Below are positions 35,377 through 42,512 of a DNA stretch of 64,000 nt, in pieces. How positions within the stretch are numbered: the stretch's first letter is position 1; each line of letters opens with the position of its first letter. The notes beneath the pieces were generated by a model. The model was not told where the DNA came from. It saw only the letters and a program-made list of their open reading frames with translations, and did no database searches. Origin of the DNA: Nisaea denitrificans DSM 18348 (GTDB taxonomy: Bacteria; Pseudomonadota; Alphaproteobacteria; Thalassobaculales; Thalassobaculaceae); contig NZ_AUFM01000011.1 in the NCBI RefSeq assembly GCF_000426505.1, forward strand, positions 186,001-250,000, given 5' to 3'. The translations under genes and the position numbers were made by a program.

Positions 35377-35805
35377 TTATTTCGGTGACGGCAGTTTCCA
35401 GGTCGAGGTTGCCATGGCGGCGAGCTTGCCGTCTTCGCCGAACAGCCGCGATTCAAGAAAGCAGAGCGAACGTCCGCGCCGCAAAACCCGGCCTTCGCAG
35501 GTAGCCGTGCCGCCGGTCAGCGGCCGCATATACTGCACTTTCATCTCAAGCGTAGCGCCGCCGGTACCCGTTATATGTTTCAGCAGATGGCCCATGGAGA
35601 TATCCATGACCGTGGCGATGGCACCGCCATGCAGGCTGCCCTGGGGATTGAACAGGAATTCCTCGACGGGAAAGCGGACGCGGCAGAGCTCTTCTTCATA
35701 TTCGAAACCGAGATCCAGCAACCGCGCCAGAAAGAAGGTCTCGAACTCCTGACGGTAGGTTGCAAGCGCGGTCTCGAACCGCGCGCGTGCGCGCTCTTCG
35801 TTCAT
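35377..35805 (-). CDS. PaaI-type hotdog-fold thioesterase
   Basis: From ATG 35805 the protein has 142 aa. The hotdog signature FNPQGSLHGGAIATVMDISMGHL contains the His-Gly-Gly and following acidic residue used by PaaI/YbgC-like thioesterases for hydrolysis of acyl-CoA. The frame is open to 35874, but the extra 23 residues do not resemble the family, and AAGGA lies upstream of the inner start. It ends 11 bases beyond the end of the convergent PAS_5 gene. The acyl substrate is unknown. Confidence 0.85.
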   Translation of the reverse strand: MNEERARARFETALATYRQEFETFFLARLLDLGFEYEEELCRVRFPVEEFLFNPQGSLHGGAIATVMDISMGHLLKHITGTGGATLEMKVQYMRPLTGGTATCEGRVLRRGRSLCFLESRLFGEDGKLAAMATSTWKLPSPK

Positions 35806-36315
35806 ATCAAGTGTATCCTTTTGAGTAGCAATCTTCAGGCAGGCACTGGCGATATCCAGTTTGCGGTGATCCATACCAGCGATGAGGAACCCGATACAGT
35901 CTCTATCGATGAACTCGCGGCAACAGGCCGGACACGTGTTTCAAGCACTTCGGTCTCGCTCGGACTCCCGACCGAGCGCCAGGACTTTCAAGTTGAATAG
36001 GGTTAACGCCAATCCGCTTTGCAATTGATTCTACCTGAGTCGCTGTGTTTTGGTCGTTCAGATGGGCCGAAAGTGCCGCTCCAGTGCGGTTTTTTGCCAC
36101 TTTTTGGCCTCGCTTATTGGCTGTGTTGCTCACTTCAGATTTAACGCGGGTTTCCGTAAGGCTTTGATTTAAAGGGATATTTAATTTGGTTCGGGCAAGT
36201 GTCGAAAATTAGCGGCGAATCTCGTGAGAAAACTCATATTTTTGAGCAATTCCGGGGCTTGCAGCGGGAACGAGAATCCCAGAGACTTCGGCCATCATCA
36301 ACGGGAGATCAGTTC
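35806..36315. other. 510-base intergenic region upstream of HU
   Basis: No supported gene. A minus-strand frame at 35903-36133 is very weak. A short GC hairpin (CCGC/GCGG, 36076-36089) followed by TTTTTT (36090-36095) on the plus strand could end a short transcript. The last 130 bases are A+T-rich and should hold the HU promoter. Confidence 0.4.
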
Positions 36316-36594
36316 ATGAATAAATCCGAACTCAGCGCAGCGGTTGCTACCAAAACCGGCCTCACCCAGTCTCAGGCCGAAGCAGCGGTCAATGGTGTGA
36401 TCGACGCGGTAACCGATACGCTGAAGAGCGGTGGCGATGTCCGTCTTGTCGGCTTCGGCACCTTCTCCGTTTCCGAGCGGGCCGCGACCACTGGCCGTAA
36501 CCCGCGGACCGGCGAAACCATCAATATTGCCGCGTCCAAGCAGGCGAAGTTCAAAGCTGGTCAGGCTCTGAAAACCGCTGTTAACGGCGGCTGA
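36316..36594 (+). CDS. DNA-binding protein HU
   Basis: The 92-aa nucleoid protein begins MNKSELSAAVATKTGL, contains GFGTFSVSERAATTGRNPRTGE (the HU/IHF signature with the DNA-intercalating arm) and ends with a short helix. The start is ATG 36316 with GGGAG upstream; the frame is open to 36199 but that portion does not fit the family. It bends DNA without sequence preference. Two strong terminator hairpins follow, as expected for an abundant single-gene transcript. Confidence 0.96.
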   Translation: MNKSELSAAVATKTGLTQSQAEAAVNGVIDAVTDTLKSGGDVRLVGFGTFSVSERAATTGRNPRTGETINIAASKQAKFKAGQALKTAVNGG

Positions 36595-36603
36595 TTCTTC
36601 CTT

Positions 36604-36640
36604 CGATCCGGGCGCGGCGTTAGCCGCGCCCGGATCGTTT
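36604..36640 (+). terminator. First HU terminator
   Basis: A perfect 15-bp stem (36604-36618 with 36623-36637) around a GTTA loop is followed by TTT. It is exceptionally stable; it lies 10 bases after the HU stop. Confidence 0.8.
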
Positions 36641-36655
36641 CGGATTAAGTATCCC

Positions 36656-36678
36656 AACCGCCCGCGAGGCGGTTTTTT
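36656..36678 (+). terminator. Second HU terminator
   Basis: Stem AACCGCC/GGCGGTT with a 5-base loop followed by TTTT (36675-36678) is a canonical Rho-independent terminator, 19 bases after the first. On the other strand AAAA precedes the stem, so it could also serve the convergent gene ending at 36708. Confidence 0.8.
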
Positions 36679-36707
36679 CATACCTGCGTTTTGGACGGCC
36701 GTTTCTG

Positions 36708-37295
36708 TCAGTCCTTGAACGGTTCTTCTTCTCCGTCAGGAACAGAGACGCGGAAGACATTCAGGTTTGCCGAGATCATTGCGTAATAACCCGCAAGCGT
36801 GACGAGATCCGCCATGCCCCGGTCGCCGATACGCGCATGGGTGTCGGCATAGGTTTCGTCCGAGACATCGCCCGCCTGCATCAGCTCAGCGACAAATTTC
36901 TGAATTGAGCCGAGGTCGGGATTGTCCGCCGGTGCCTCACCACGCTTGATGGCGGCAATCTCATCCGGTGTCATGCCTTCCTTCAGGGCGATCTGCTCAT
37001 GCGCCCACCATTCGTATTGCGAGCGCCAGTGTTTCGCGACGGTAAGGATCGCAGCTTCCCGCATTGCGCCGGAGAGTGAGGATTCGAACCGCAGCTTCAC
37101 GCCGAGCGCCTGTGCGGCTTCTCCGGTCTCCGGCGTGTGCAGCCAGGCATTGAACGGACCGCGAAGCGCCCCGCTCTTCTCCATCATGTCGATGCCGGGA
37201 CCGGACTTGAAGCGGACGCCGCCGGTGATCGCTTCATAAAGTTCGGCTTGTTTCGGAGCGAGATTGTCTGGGTTGAGCTTGGGCAGACGGTCCAT
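36708..37295 (-). CDS. Carboxymuconolactone decarboxylase-family protein
   Basis: The 195-aa all-helical protein has the CMD/AhpD-like segment LSGAMREAAILTVAKHWRSQYEWWAHEQIALKEG, with EWWAHE in place of the redox Cys-x-x-Cys of AhpD. It is therefore nearer to the non-redox CMD branch. Homologous folds decarboxylate gamma-carboxymuconolactone, but many members have no known role. It is divergent from a broken hydrolase gene. Confidence 0.85.
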   Translation of the reverse strand: MDRLPKLNPDNLAPKQAELYEAITGGVRFKSGPGIDMMEKSGALRGPFNAWLHTPETGEAAQALGVKLRFESSLSGAMREAAILTVAKHWRSQYEWWAHEQIALKEGMTPDEIAAIKRGEAPADNPDLGSIQKFVAELMQAGDVSDETYADTHARIGDRGMADLVTLAGYYAMISANLNVFRVSVPDGEEEPFKD

Positions 37296-37388
37296 GGGAA
37301 AGTGTCTCCGGCGAATGGGGCTAGACGTGGGCCAGTCCGGACGATGGACGATAATCCCGCCGGATGGGAAGGGGACCGCTTGTCATGA

Positions 37389-38147
37389 CTTTCGTGCCGA
37401 AAGCGGAATCAAGAGCGCTTCCTGCCGGAGAACCGGATATTGATCATCGGGGACGGTTCAAGGCCCTTCGACCGGGATGCCGATACGTCAGTTTCAGGGC
37501 AGGTCCCGGTCCTGGAGACGCTCATGGAGCATTGGGGCTTCGAGAGCGCGCATATTGTCGCCCACGATATTGGCGGCGCCGTGGCGCAGCGTTTCTGCAT
37601 CTTTCATCCGGAGCGGGCACGGACGCTGACCCTGATCGACACGGTCAGTTTCGACAGCTGGCCATCACGCCGCACCAACGAGCAGATGAAGGCGGGGATC
37701 GATGCCTTGATCAAGAAACCGGATGCCGAGCACCGGGCGCACTTCCGGGAATGGCTGCTAAGCACCGTCGTGCATAGGGACAGGTTCGCGGTAGGGGCGC
37801 TCGACATCTATCTCGACCTGATCACCGGTCCGGTCGGGCAGGCCAGTCTTTTCCAGCATCAGGTTGCCTATTACAATCACAAGCATACCTCCGGGATCAC
37901 GGACCGGCTCGCGGAGCTTGGTAAAATTCCGGTACAGATACTCTGGGGAGCGGATGACGCCTGGCAGGTCGTCGACTGGGCGCACAAACTGCACGCGGCC
38001 ATTCCGGGCTCGCACCTCCATGTGCTTCCGGAATGCGGCCACTTTGCCATGGAAGATGAGCCGGAGCGGATCAGTGAACTGGTTATAGTTTTCATCGCCG
38101 GCCATCCACTTGTCATTCCCGCGCACGCGGGAACCCAGGGGCCGTAA
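37389..38147 (+). pseudogene. N-terminally truncated alpha/beta hydrolase ending in REP-like DNA
   Basis: The readable frame runs from after a stop at 37386-37388. It carries RFLPENRILIIGDGSRPFDRD, which fits the middle of an alpha/beta hydrolase, then the nucleophile elbow VAHDIGGAVAQ with Asp (as in haloalkane dehalogenases), WGADDAW and the catalytic His in CGHFAMEDEP. The first 50-60 residues, including the oxyanion loop, are absent, and only 94 bases separate this frame from the divergent gene at 37295. TTG 37440 is the only apparent start. The C-terminus ends GHPLVIPAHAGTQGP, which is the translation of a REP-like palindrome. Both ends look damaged. Confidence 0.65.
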
Positions 38148-38191
38148 AGCGCTATCCGTCTTCCCTGGGTCCCCCTTTTGCACGGGATGAC
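38112..38191. repeat. REP-like paired palindromic element
   Basis: Left arm GTCATTCCCGCGCACGCGGG continues into AACCCAGGGG; the right part is CCCTGGGT... ending CGGGATGAC, the reverse complement in outline. This is the widespread GTCATTCCCGCG / CGGGATGAC palindromic repeat found between genes in many proteobacteria. It sits between the converging hydrolase remnant and the end of the glp operon and could also act as a transcription end. Only one copy was seen in the window. Confidence 0.75.
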
Positions 38192-38225
38192 GATATAGGA
38201 CTAGGTCCAGCGCTTGGCGCGATGC

Positions 38226-38507
38226 TCAGACGTACTTGAAAACCAGCACTCCGTAGATAATCGCGATGCCAAGCGGCGCCCAAAGCACCGTTCCGACAAG
38301 CCCGAGCCAAGCCAGGAAGATAAACGCGCTCCCGAGCAGCCAAATGAACAGACGGTCGCCGCGGGTTGTCGTCAACCCAAGCACGCCGTCGCGCGGGGCG
38401 CCGCCGGGATTGCGCAGCTCCAGCATCGTCATGGTGCCGAGGCAGCAGGCGATGAAGATGAAGAAGGCGGCGGTCGGCCAGGTCCAGGCCATCCAGCTCA
38501 ATCCCAT
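38226..38507 (-). CDS. glpU: Small DUF2160 membrane protein of the glycerol importer
   Basis: The 93-aa protein has three hydrophobic segments and the DUF2160 form (MELRNPGG-like ELRNPGGAPRDGVLGL in the middle). In rhizobial glycerol operons (glpSTPQUV) a small membrane protein of this kind is encoded with the ABC transporter and named GlpU. Here it is the last gene of the minus-strand operon, 14 bases after the second permease gene. Its role in transport is not established. A REP-like element follows the operon. Confidence 0.75.
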   Translation of the reverse strand: MGLSWMAWTWPTAAFFIFIACCLGTMTMLELRNPGGAPRDGVLGLTTTRGDRLFIWLLGSAFIFLAWLGLVGTVLWAPLGIAIIYGVLVFKYV

Positions 38508-38521
38508 GATCTGTCTCCTTC

Positions 38522-39331
38522 CTAGACCCGCCCGAGGGCGAAGCCCTTGGCGATGTAGTTGCGCACGAAATAGATCACGAAGGCGCCGGGGATGATGGTC
38601 AGTGTGCCTGCCGCCGCCAATAGCCCGAGCTCATATCCGGACGAACTCGCTGTCTTGGTCATGGTCGCCGCGATGGGTTTCGCCTCGACCGCTGTCAGGG
38701 TCTTGGCCAGCAGCAGTTCGACCCAGGAGAACATGAAGCAGAAGAAGCAGGCGACGCCGATCCCGGCGGCGATGGTTGGAATGAAGATCTTCCCGAAGAA
38801 GCTCCAGAAGGAATGCCCGTCCACATAGGCCGTCTCATCCAGCTCACGCGGCACGCCAGACATGAAGCCTTCCAGGATCCAGACCGCCAGAGGGATGTTG
38901 AACAATGTATGTGCCAGCGCCACGGCAATGTGGGTGTCGAACAGGCCGACCGCCGAATAGAGCTGGAAGAAGGGTAGGGCGAAGACCGCCGGGGGCGCCA
39001 TGCGGTTGGTGAGAAGCCAGAAGAACAGGTGCTTGTCGCCGATGAAGCGGTAGCGAGAAAATGCGTAGGCGGCAGGAAGAGCAACCGCGACCGAGATCGC
39101 CGTGTTCAGGGTCACATAGGAGATGGAATTCACATAGCCCATGTACCAGGTCGGGTCCGTGAAGATGGTGATGTAATTGTCGAGCGTGAATTCCTGCGGA
39201 TAGAGCGTGAAACTGCCGAGGATCTCGTTCGTGGTCTTGAACGACATATTGATCAGCCAGTAGATCGGCAGCATCAGGAACAGGATGTAGAGGGTCGGCA
39301 CCAGCCAGCCGGCGGTTTTCTTGACGTTCAT
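38522..39331 (-). CDS. glpQ: Glycerol ABC transporter permease GlpQ
   Basis: The 269-aa inner-membrane permease of the MalG type has six hydrophobic segments and the EAA loop ETAYVDGHSFWSFFGKIFIP, which docks with the ATPase. The order and content of the surrounding operon match the rhizobial glpSTPQUV glycerol importer. It starts 1 base after the stop of glpP. Confidence 0.85.
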   Translation of the reverse strand: MNVKKTAGWLVPTLYILFLMLPIYWLINMSFKTTNEILGSFTLYPQEFTLDNYITIFTDPTWYMGYVNSISYVTLNTAISVAVALPAAYAFSRYRFIGDKHLFFWLLTNRMAPPAVFALPFFQLYSAVGLFDTHIAVALAHTLFNIPLAVWILEGFMSGVPRELDETAYVDGHSFWSFFGKIFIPTIAAGIGVACFFCFMFSWVELLLAKTLTAVEAKPIAATMTKTASSSGYELGLLAAAGTLTIIPGAFVIYFVRNYIAKGFALGRV

Positions 39332-39332
39332 G

Positions 39333-40196
39333 TCACTGTTCCTCGTTCCGCATCATCACGGTGTAGAAGACCCAGCTCAGCGCCAGGATAATCAGGAAGT
39401 AGACCAGCGACATCGCAGCCGCCGGGCCGAGATCGAACTGGCCGAGCGCGATCTTCACCAGATCGATTGAGAGCAGGGTGGTCGAATTCCCCGGCCCGCC
39501 GCCGGTCAGCACGAAGGGCTCGGTATAGATCATGAAGCTGTCCATGAAGCGGAGGAGGAAGGCGATGGTCAGCACCCGCTTCAGCTTGGGAAGTTGGATA
39601 AAGCGGAAGATCGCCCATCCTCCTGCACCGTCGATCTTGGCGGCCTGATAATAGGCATCCGGAATCGAGCTGAGACCGGCATAGGCGAGCAGTACGACAA
39701 GTGAGGTCCAGTGCCAGACATCCATCAGGATCAGCGTGAACCATGCATCGCCCGGCTGGCGGGTGAAGTTGAAATCGAATCCGATGGCGTTCAGCATGTG
39801 GCCGAGGAAGCCGATATCCGGCAACGCGAAGATGTTCCACATGGCGCCGACCACGTTCCAGGGGATCAGGAGCGGCAGGGCCATCAGCACCAGGCAGACG
39901 GAAACCCACGGACCCTTGCGCGGCATGCAGAGCGCGATGGCAATCCCAAGCGGCATCTCGATGGCAAGGATGCTGGCGGTAAAGATCGCCTGCCTGCCAA
40001 GGCTGGCATGGAAACGCTCGGATTGCAGGATGTCCTGGAACCAGATCACGCCCGCCCAGAAGAACTCGTTGTTCCCGAAGGTCTCCTGCATTGAGTAATT
40101 GACCACGGTCATCAGCGGGATGATCGCGTTGAAGGCAACCAGCGCGAAAACCGGAAGGACGAAGAGCCAGGCCTTGTTGTTCTGTAGTTTGTTCAT
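39333..40196 (-). CDS. glpP: Glycerol ABC transporter permease GlpP
   Basis: The 287-aa MalF-type permease has six membrane segments and the EAA loop QAAKIDGAGGWAIFRFIQLPKL. It forms the channel with GlpQ. Its start overlaps the stop of the preceding ATPase gene (ATGA at 40193-40196), so production is coupled. Confidence 0.86.
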   Translation of the reverse strand: MNKLQNNKAWLFVLPVFALVAFNAIIPLMTVVNYSMQETFGNNEFFWAGVIWFQDILQSERFHASLGRQAIFTASILAIEMPLGIAIALCMPRKGPWVSVCLVLMALPLLIPWNVVGAMWNIFALPDIGFLGHMLNAIGFDFNFTRQPGDAWFTLILMDVWHWTSLVVLLAYAGLSSIPDAYYQAAKIDGAGGWAIFRFIQLPKLKRVLTIAFLLRFMDSFMIYTEPFVLTGGGPGNSTTLLSIDLVKIALGQFDLGPAAAMSLVYFLIILALSWVFYTVMMRNEEQ

Positions 40197-41281
40197 GCTT
40201 CCGCTCCTCCGGCCACTAGCCAGCCGTCGCGATAGACCCGCGTCCGGTCAGCCCGGAAAGACAGCGCTGTTTTCCCGGCCGGGATCTCGATGCCCTCATT
40301 GACCAGCAGCTTCACCGGCGCGTCGCCAACCCGTGTCTCCACGATCTGGTAACGCCCGCTGTCGCTGACCTTGACCACGTCAGCCGCGATACCGTCAGTC
40401 TCGGAGAGGCTGACGAATTCAGGCCGGACACCGAGACGGAGTGGGCCTTCTGCCCCATCCTTTACCGCACTGGCATTGCTCGTCGCGACGGGCTGGCCGT
40501 GCAGAAAGGCTTGTCCACCCTTTACCTCGCAATCGAGGATGTTCATGCCTGGCGAGCCGATGAAATGGCCGACGAATTCGTGGCCCGGGGTCTCGAACAG
40601 CTCGACCGGCGTGCCGATCTGCACGACCTCGCCGACATTCATCACCACCACCTTGTCGGCGAAGGTGAGGGCTTCGGTCTGGTCATGTGTAACGTAGACC
40701 ATGGTCCGCTTCACCCGTTGGTGCAGCTCCTTCAGCTTGGAGCGGAGCTGCCATTTCAGGTGCGGGTCAATCACTGTCAGCGGCTCGTCGAACATGATCA
40801 CGTTCACGTCGGAGCGGACCAGCCCGCGGCCGAGGGATATCTTCTGCTTTCCATCGGCGGTGAGGCCAGATGCGCGGTTCATCAGGGTGTCTTCAAGATC
40901 GATCATGGCCGCGATTTCTCGCACCTTGGCATCGACCTCGGCTTCCGGAACGCCGCGGTTGCGCAGCGGGAAGGCCAAATTGTCGTAGACGCTCATGGTG
41001 TCGTAGACGACCGGGAACTGGAACACCTGCGCGATATGACGCTGATCCGGAGCAAGCCCCGTGACATCCTCTTCGTCGAACAGAACCTTGCCGTGACTTG
41101 GTGTCAGCAGGCCGGAGATTATGTTCAGCAGCGTGGTCTTGCCGCAGCCGGACGGGCCGAGCAGGGCATAGGCGCCGCCATCCTCGAACGTGAAGTCGAG
41201 CTGTTGCAGCGCATAGTCTTCAGGTCGCTCCGGGTTCGGCCCATAAGCGTGCCGGAGATCGTCGAGGGTGATCTTCGCCAT
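40193..41281 (-). CDS. glpT: Glycerol ABC transporter ATPase GlpT
   Basis: MalK-type ATPase. Start ATG 41281 with AGGAGAG upstream gives 362 aa; the frame is open to 41398 but overlaps glpS. Walker A is GPSGCGKTTL, the Q-loop reads FQFPVVYDTM, and the signature motif is altered to LTADGKQKISLGRGLV in place of LSGGQ. Walker B is IMFDEPLTVIDPH. A C-terminal TOBE-like domain follows (about 235-362). Paired with GlpS, it would form an asymmetric ATPase dimer. Not to be confused with the enteric glycerol-3-phosphate antiporter of the same name. Confidence 0.85.
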   Translation of the reverse strand: MAKITLDDLRHAYGPNPERPEDYALQQLDFTFEDGGAYALLGPSGCGKTTLLNIISGLLTPSHGKVLFDEEDVTGLAPDQRHIAQVFQFPVVYDTMSVYDNLAFPLRNRGVPEAEVDAKVREIAAMIDLEDTLMNRASGLTADGKQKISLGRGLVRSDVNVIMFDEPLTVIDPHLKWQLRSKLKELHQRVKRTMVYVTHDQTEALTFADKVVVMNVGEVVQIGTPVELFETPGHEFVGHFIGSPGMNILDCEVKGGQAFLHGQPVATSNASAVKDGAEGPLRLGVRPEFVSLSETDGIAADVVKVSDSGRYQIVETRVGDAPVKLLVNEGIEIPAGKTALSFRADRTRVYRDGWLVAGGAEA

Positions 41282-41291
41282 CGTCTCTCTC

Positions 41292-42374
41292 CTAAGCTCG
41301 CGCCGAGGCGGCGGCAGCCAGCGCGCCGTCTGGAGCAAAATACATGGCCTGCGCGAAATCGGCTTGCAGGTGGGCTTCGGCGCCGACTTCGAAGGCATGA
41401 ATGCCGTGAGACTGGGAAACCCAGGTTTTCCCGCCCTTGGCGAAATGGATGATGCTTTCCGAGCCGCTGAGTTCGGTCACCATGACCCGGCCGGAAACCG
41501 GCACCGGGTCCGCGCCTGACGCGGCAGTCGTCACGAAATGTGGCCGGATACCGAGCGTGTAGGGACCGTCCGAAAGAGAAGAAGCGGGGCCATTGGCGGC
41601 CCAGCGGGCACCCTCGGCATCGACAAAATGATCGCCCTGTTTCTCGCAAGCCAGCACGTTGATCGGCGGATCGGAGAAGACCTGGGCGCTAAGCAGGCTG
41701 TTGGGCTTGCGGTAGATTTCCCTGGTCGGGCCGAACTGGGTGACCGCCCCCTCGAACAACGTCGCGGTATTGCCGCCGAACAGCAGGGCCTCGGTCGGTT
41801 CCGTCGTTGCGTAAACGACAATGCAATTGCGGTCGGCGAACAGGCGCGGCAGCTCGTCCCGCAGCTCCTCGCGGAGTTTGAAGTCGAGGTTCGCCAGCGG
41901 CTCGTCGAGCAATACCAGATCGGCATCCTTCACCAGGGCACGGGCAATCGCCGTGCGCTGCTGCTGACCGCCGGAGAGGGCACCGGGCAGGCGGTCCAGC
42001 ATCGGGGTCAGGCGCAGCAGCTCGGCCATGTCTCCGACCCGCTGGCGGATCAGGTCTTCCGGCGCGCGCGCCACCCGGAGCGGGGAGGCGATGTTCTCAT
42101 AGACCGTGTAGTTCGGATAATTGATGAACTGCTGATAGACCATCGAGACGTTGCGCTGCTGCACGGGCATGCCGGTCACGTCCCGGCCGTCGAACCAGAT
42201 CTCGCCTTCCAGCGGACGTTCTAGTCCTGCCATCAGTTGCATCAGTGTGGTTTTGCCTGCGAGCGTGGAACCGAGCAGGATGTTGAAGCTGCCGGGCTCG
42301 AACGTCAGATCGGTCGGGTGGATATGCACCACGTTTCCGACACGCTTGGTTACGCCTTTGAGTGTGAGTGTCAT
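41292..42374 (-). CDS. glpS: Glycerol ABC transporter ATPase GlpS
   Basis: MalK-type ATPase, 360 aa from ATG 42374 (GAGAGG upstream; the open frame to 42428 overlaps the terminator zone and lacks family residues). Walker A is GSTLAGKTTL, a variant of GxxGxGKT seen in rhizobial GlpS. The signature LSGGQQQRTAIARAL is canonical, and Walker B is VLLDEPLANLD; the switch region reads VYATTEPTEAL, with Thr where the family's His is expected. It is complementary to GlpT, which has a good Walker A but a degenerate signature, so each dimer would have unequal sites. Confidence 0.86.
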   Translation of the reverse strand: MTLTLKGVTKRVGNVVHIHPTDLTFEPGSFNILLGSTLAGKTTLMQLMAGLERPLEGEIWFDGRDVTGMPVQQRNVSMVYQQFINYPNYTVYENIASPLRVARAPEDLIRQRVGDMAELLRLTPMLDRLPGALSGGQQQRTAIARALVKDADLVLLDEPLANLDFKLREELRDELPRLFADRNCIVVYATTEPTEALLFGGNTATLFEGAVTQFGPTREIYRKPNSLLSAQVFSDPPINVLACEKQGDHFVDAEGARWAANGPASSLSDGPYTLGIRPHFVTTAASGADPVPVSGRVMVTELSGSESIIHFAKGGKTWVSQSHGIHAFEVGAEAHLQADFAQAMYFAPDGALAAAASARA

Positions 42375-42442
42375 GGCCTCTCGAGAGGTCGGCGGATGAT
42401 CGCGCGGGCCGTCCCGACGAATCCGCAATGTCTGGAATTTAG

Positions 42443-42480
42443 AAAAAATCCGGGGCCGGATCGAGGGATACGGCCCCGGA
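42443..42480 (-). terminator. Rho-independent terminator between glpV and glpS
   Basis: On the minus strand a 10-bp stem (TCCGGGGCCG with CGGCCCCGGA, 42449-42458 and 42471-42480) is followed at once by TTTTTT. It lies 33 bases past the glpV stop and 70 bases ahead of the glpS start. Partial termination here would give more binding protein than ATPase and permease. Confidence 0.85.
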
Positions 42481-42512
42481 GGAGTGAAGTCTCCGAGTTA
42501 GGGAGAGCGGTC

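Noticed and set aside
36076-36095. Terminator upstream of HU marking a small RNA
   Set aside because: The stem is only 4 bp and no promoter or conserved structure is evident before it.
35903-36133. Minus-strand 76-aa open frame upstream of HU
   Set aside because: GTG start with no good ribosome site, no recognisable domain, low-complexity Arg/Lys composition.
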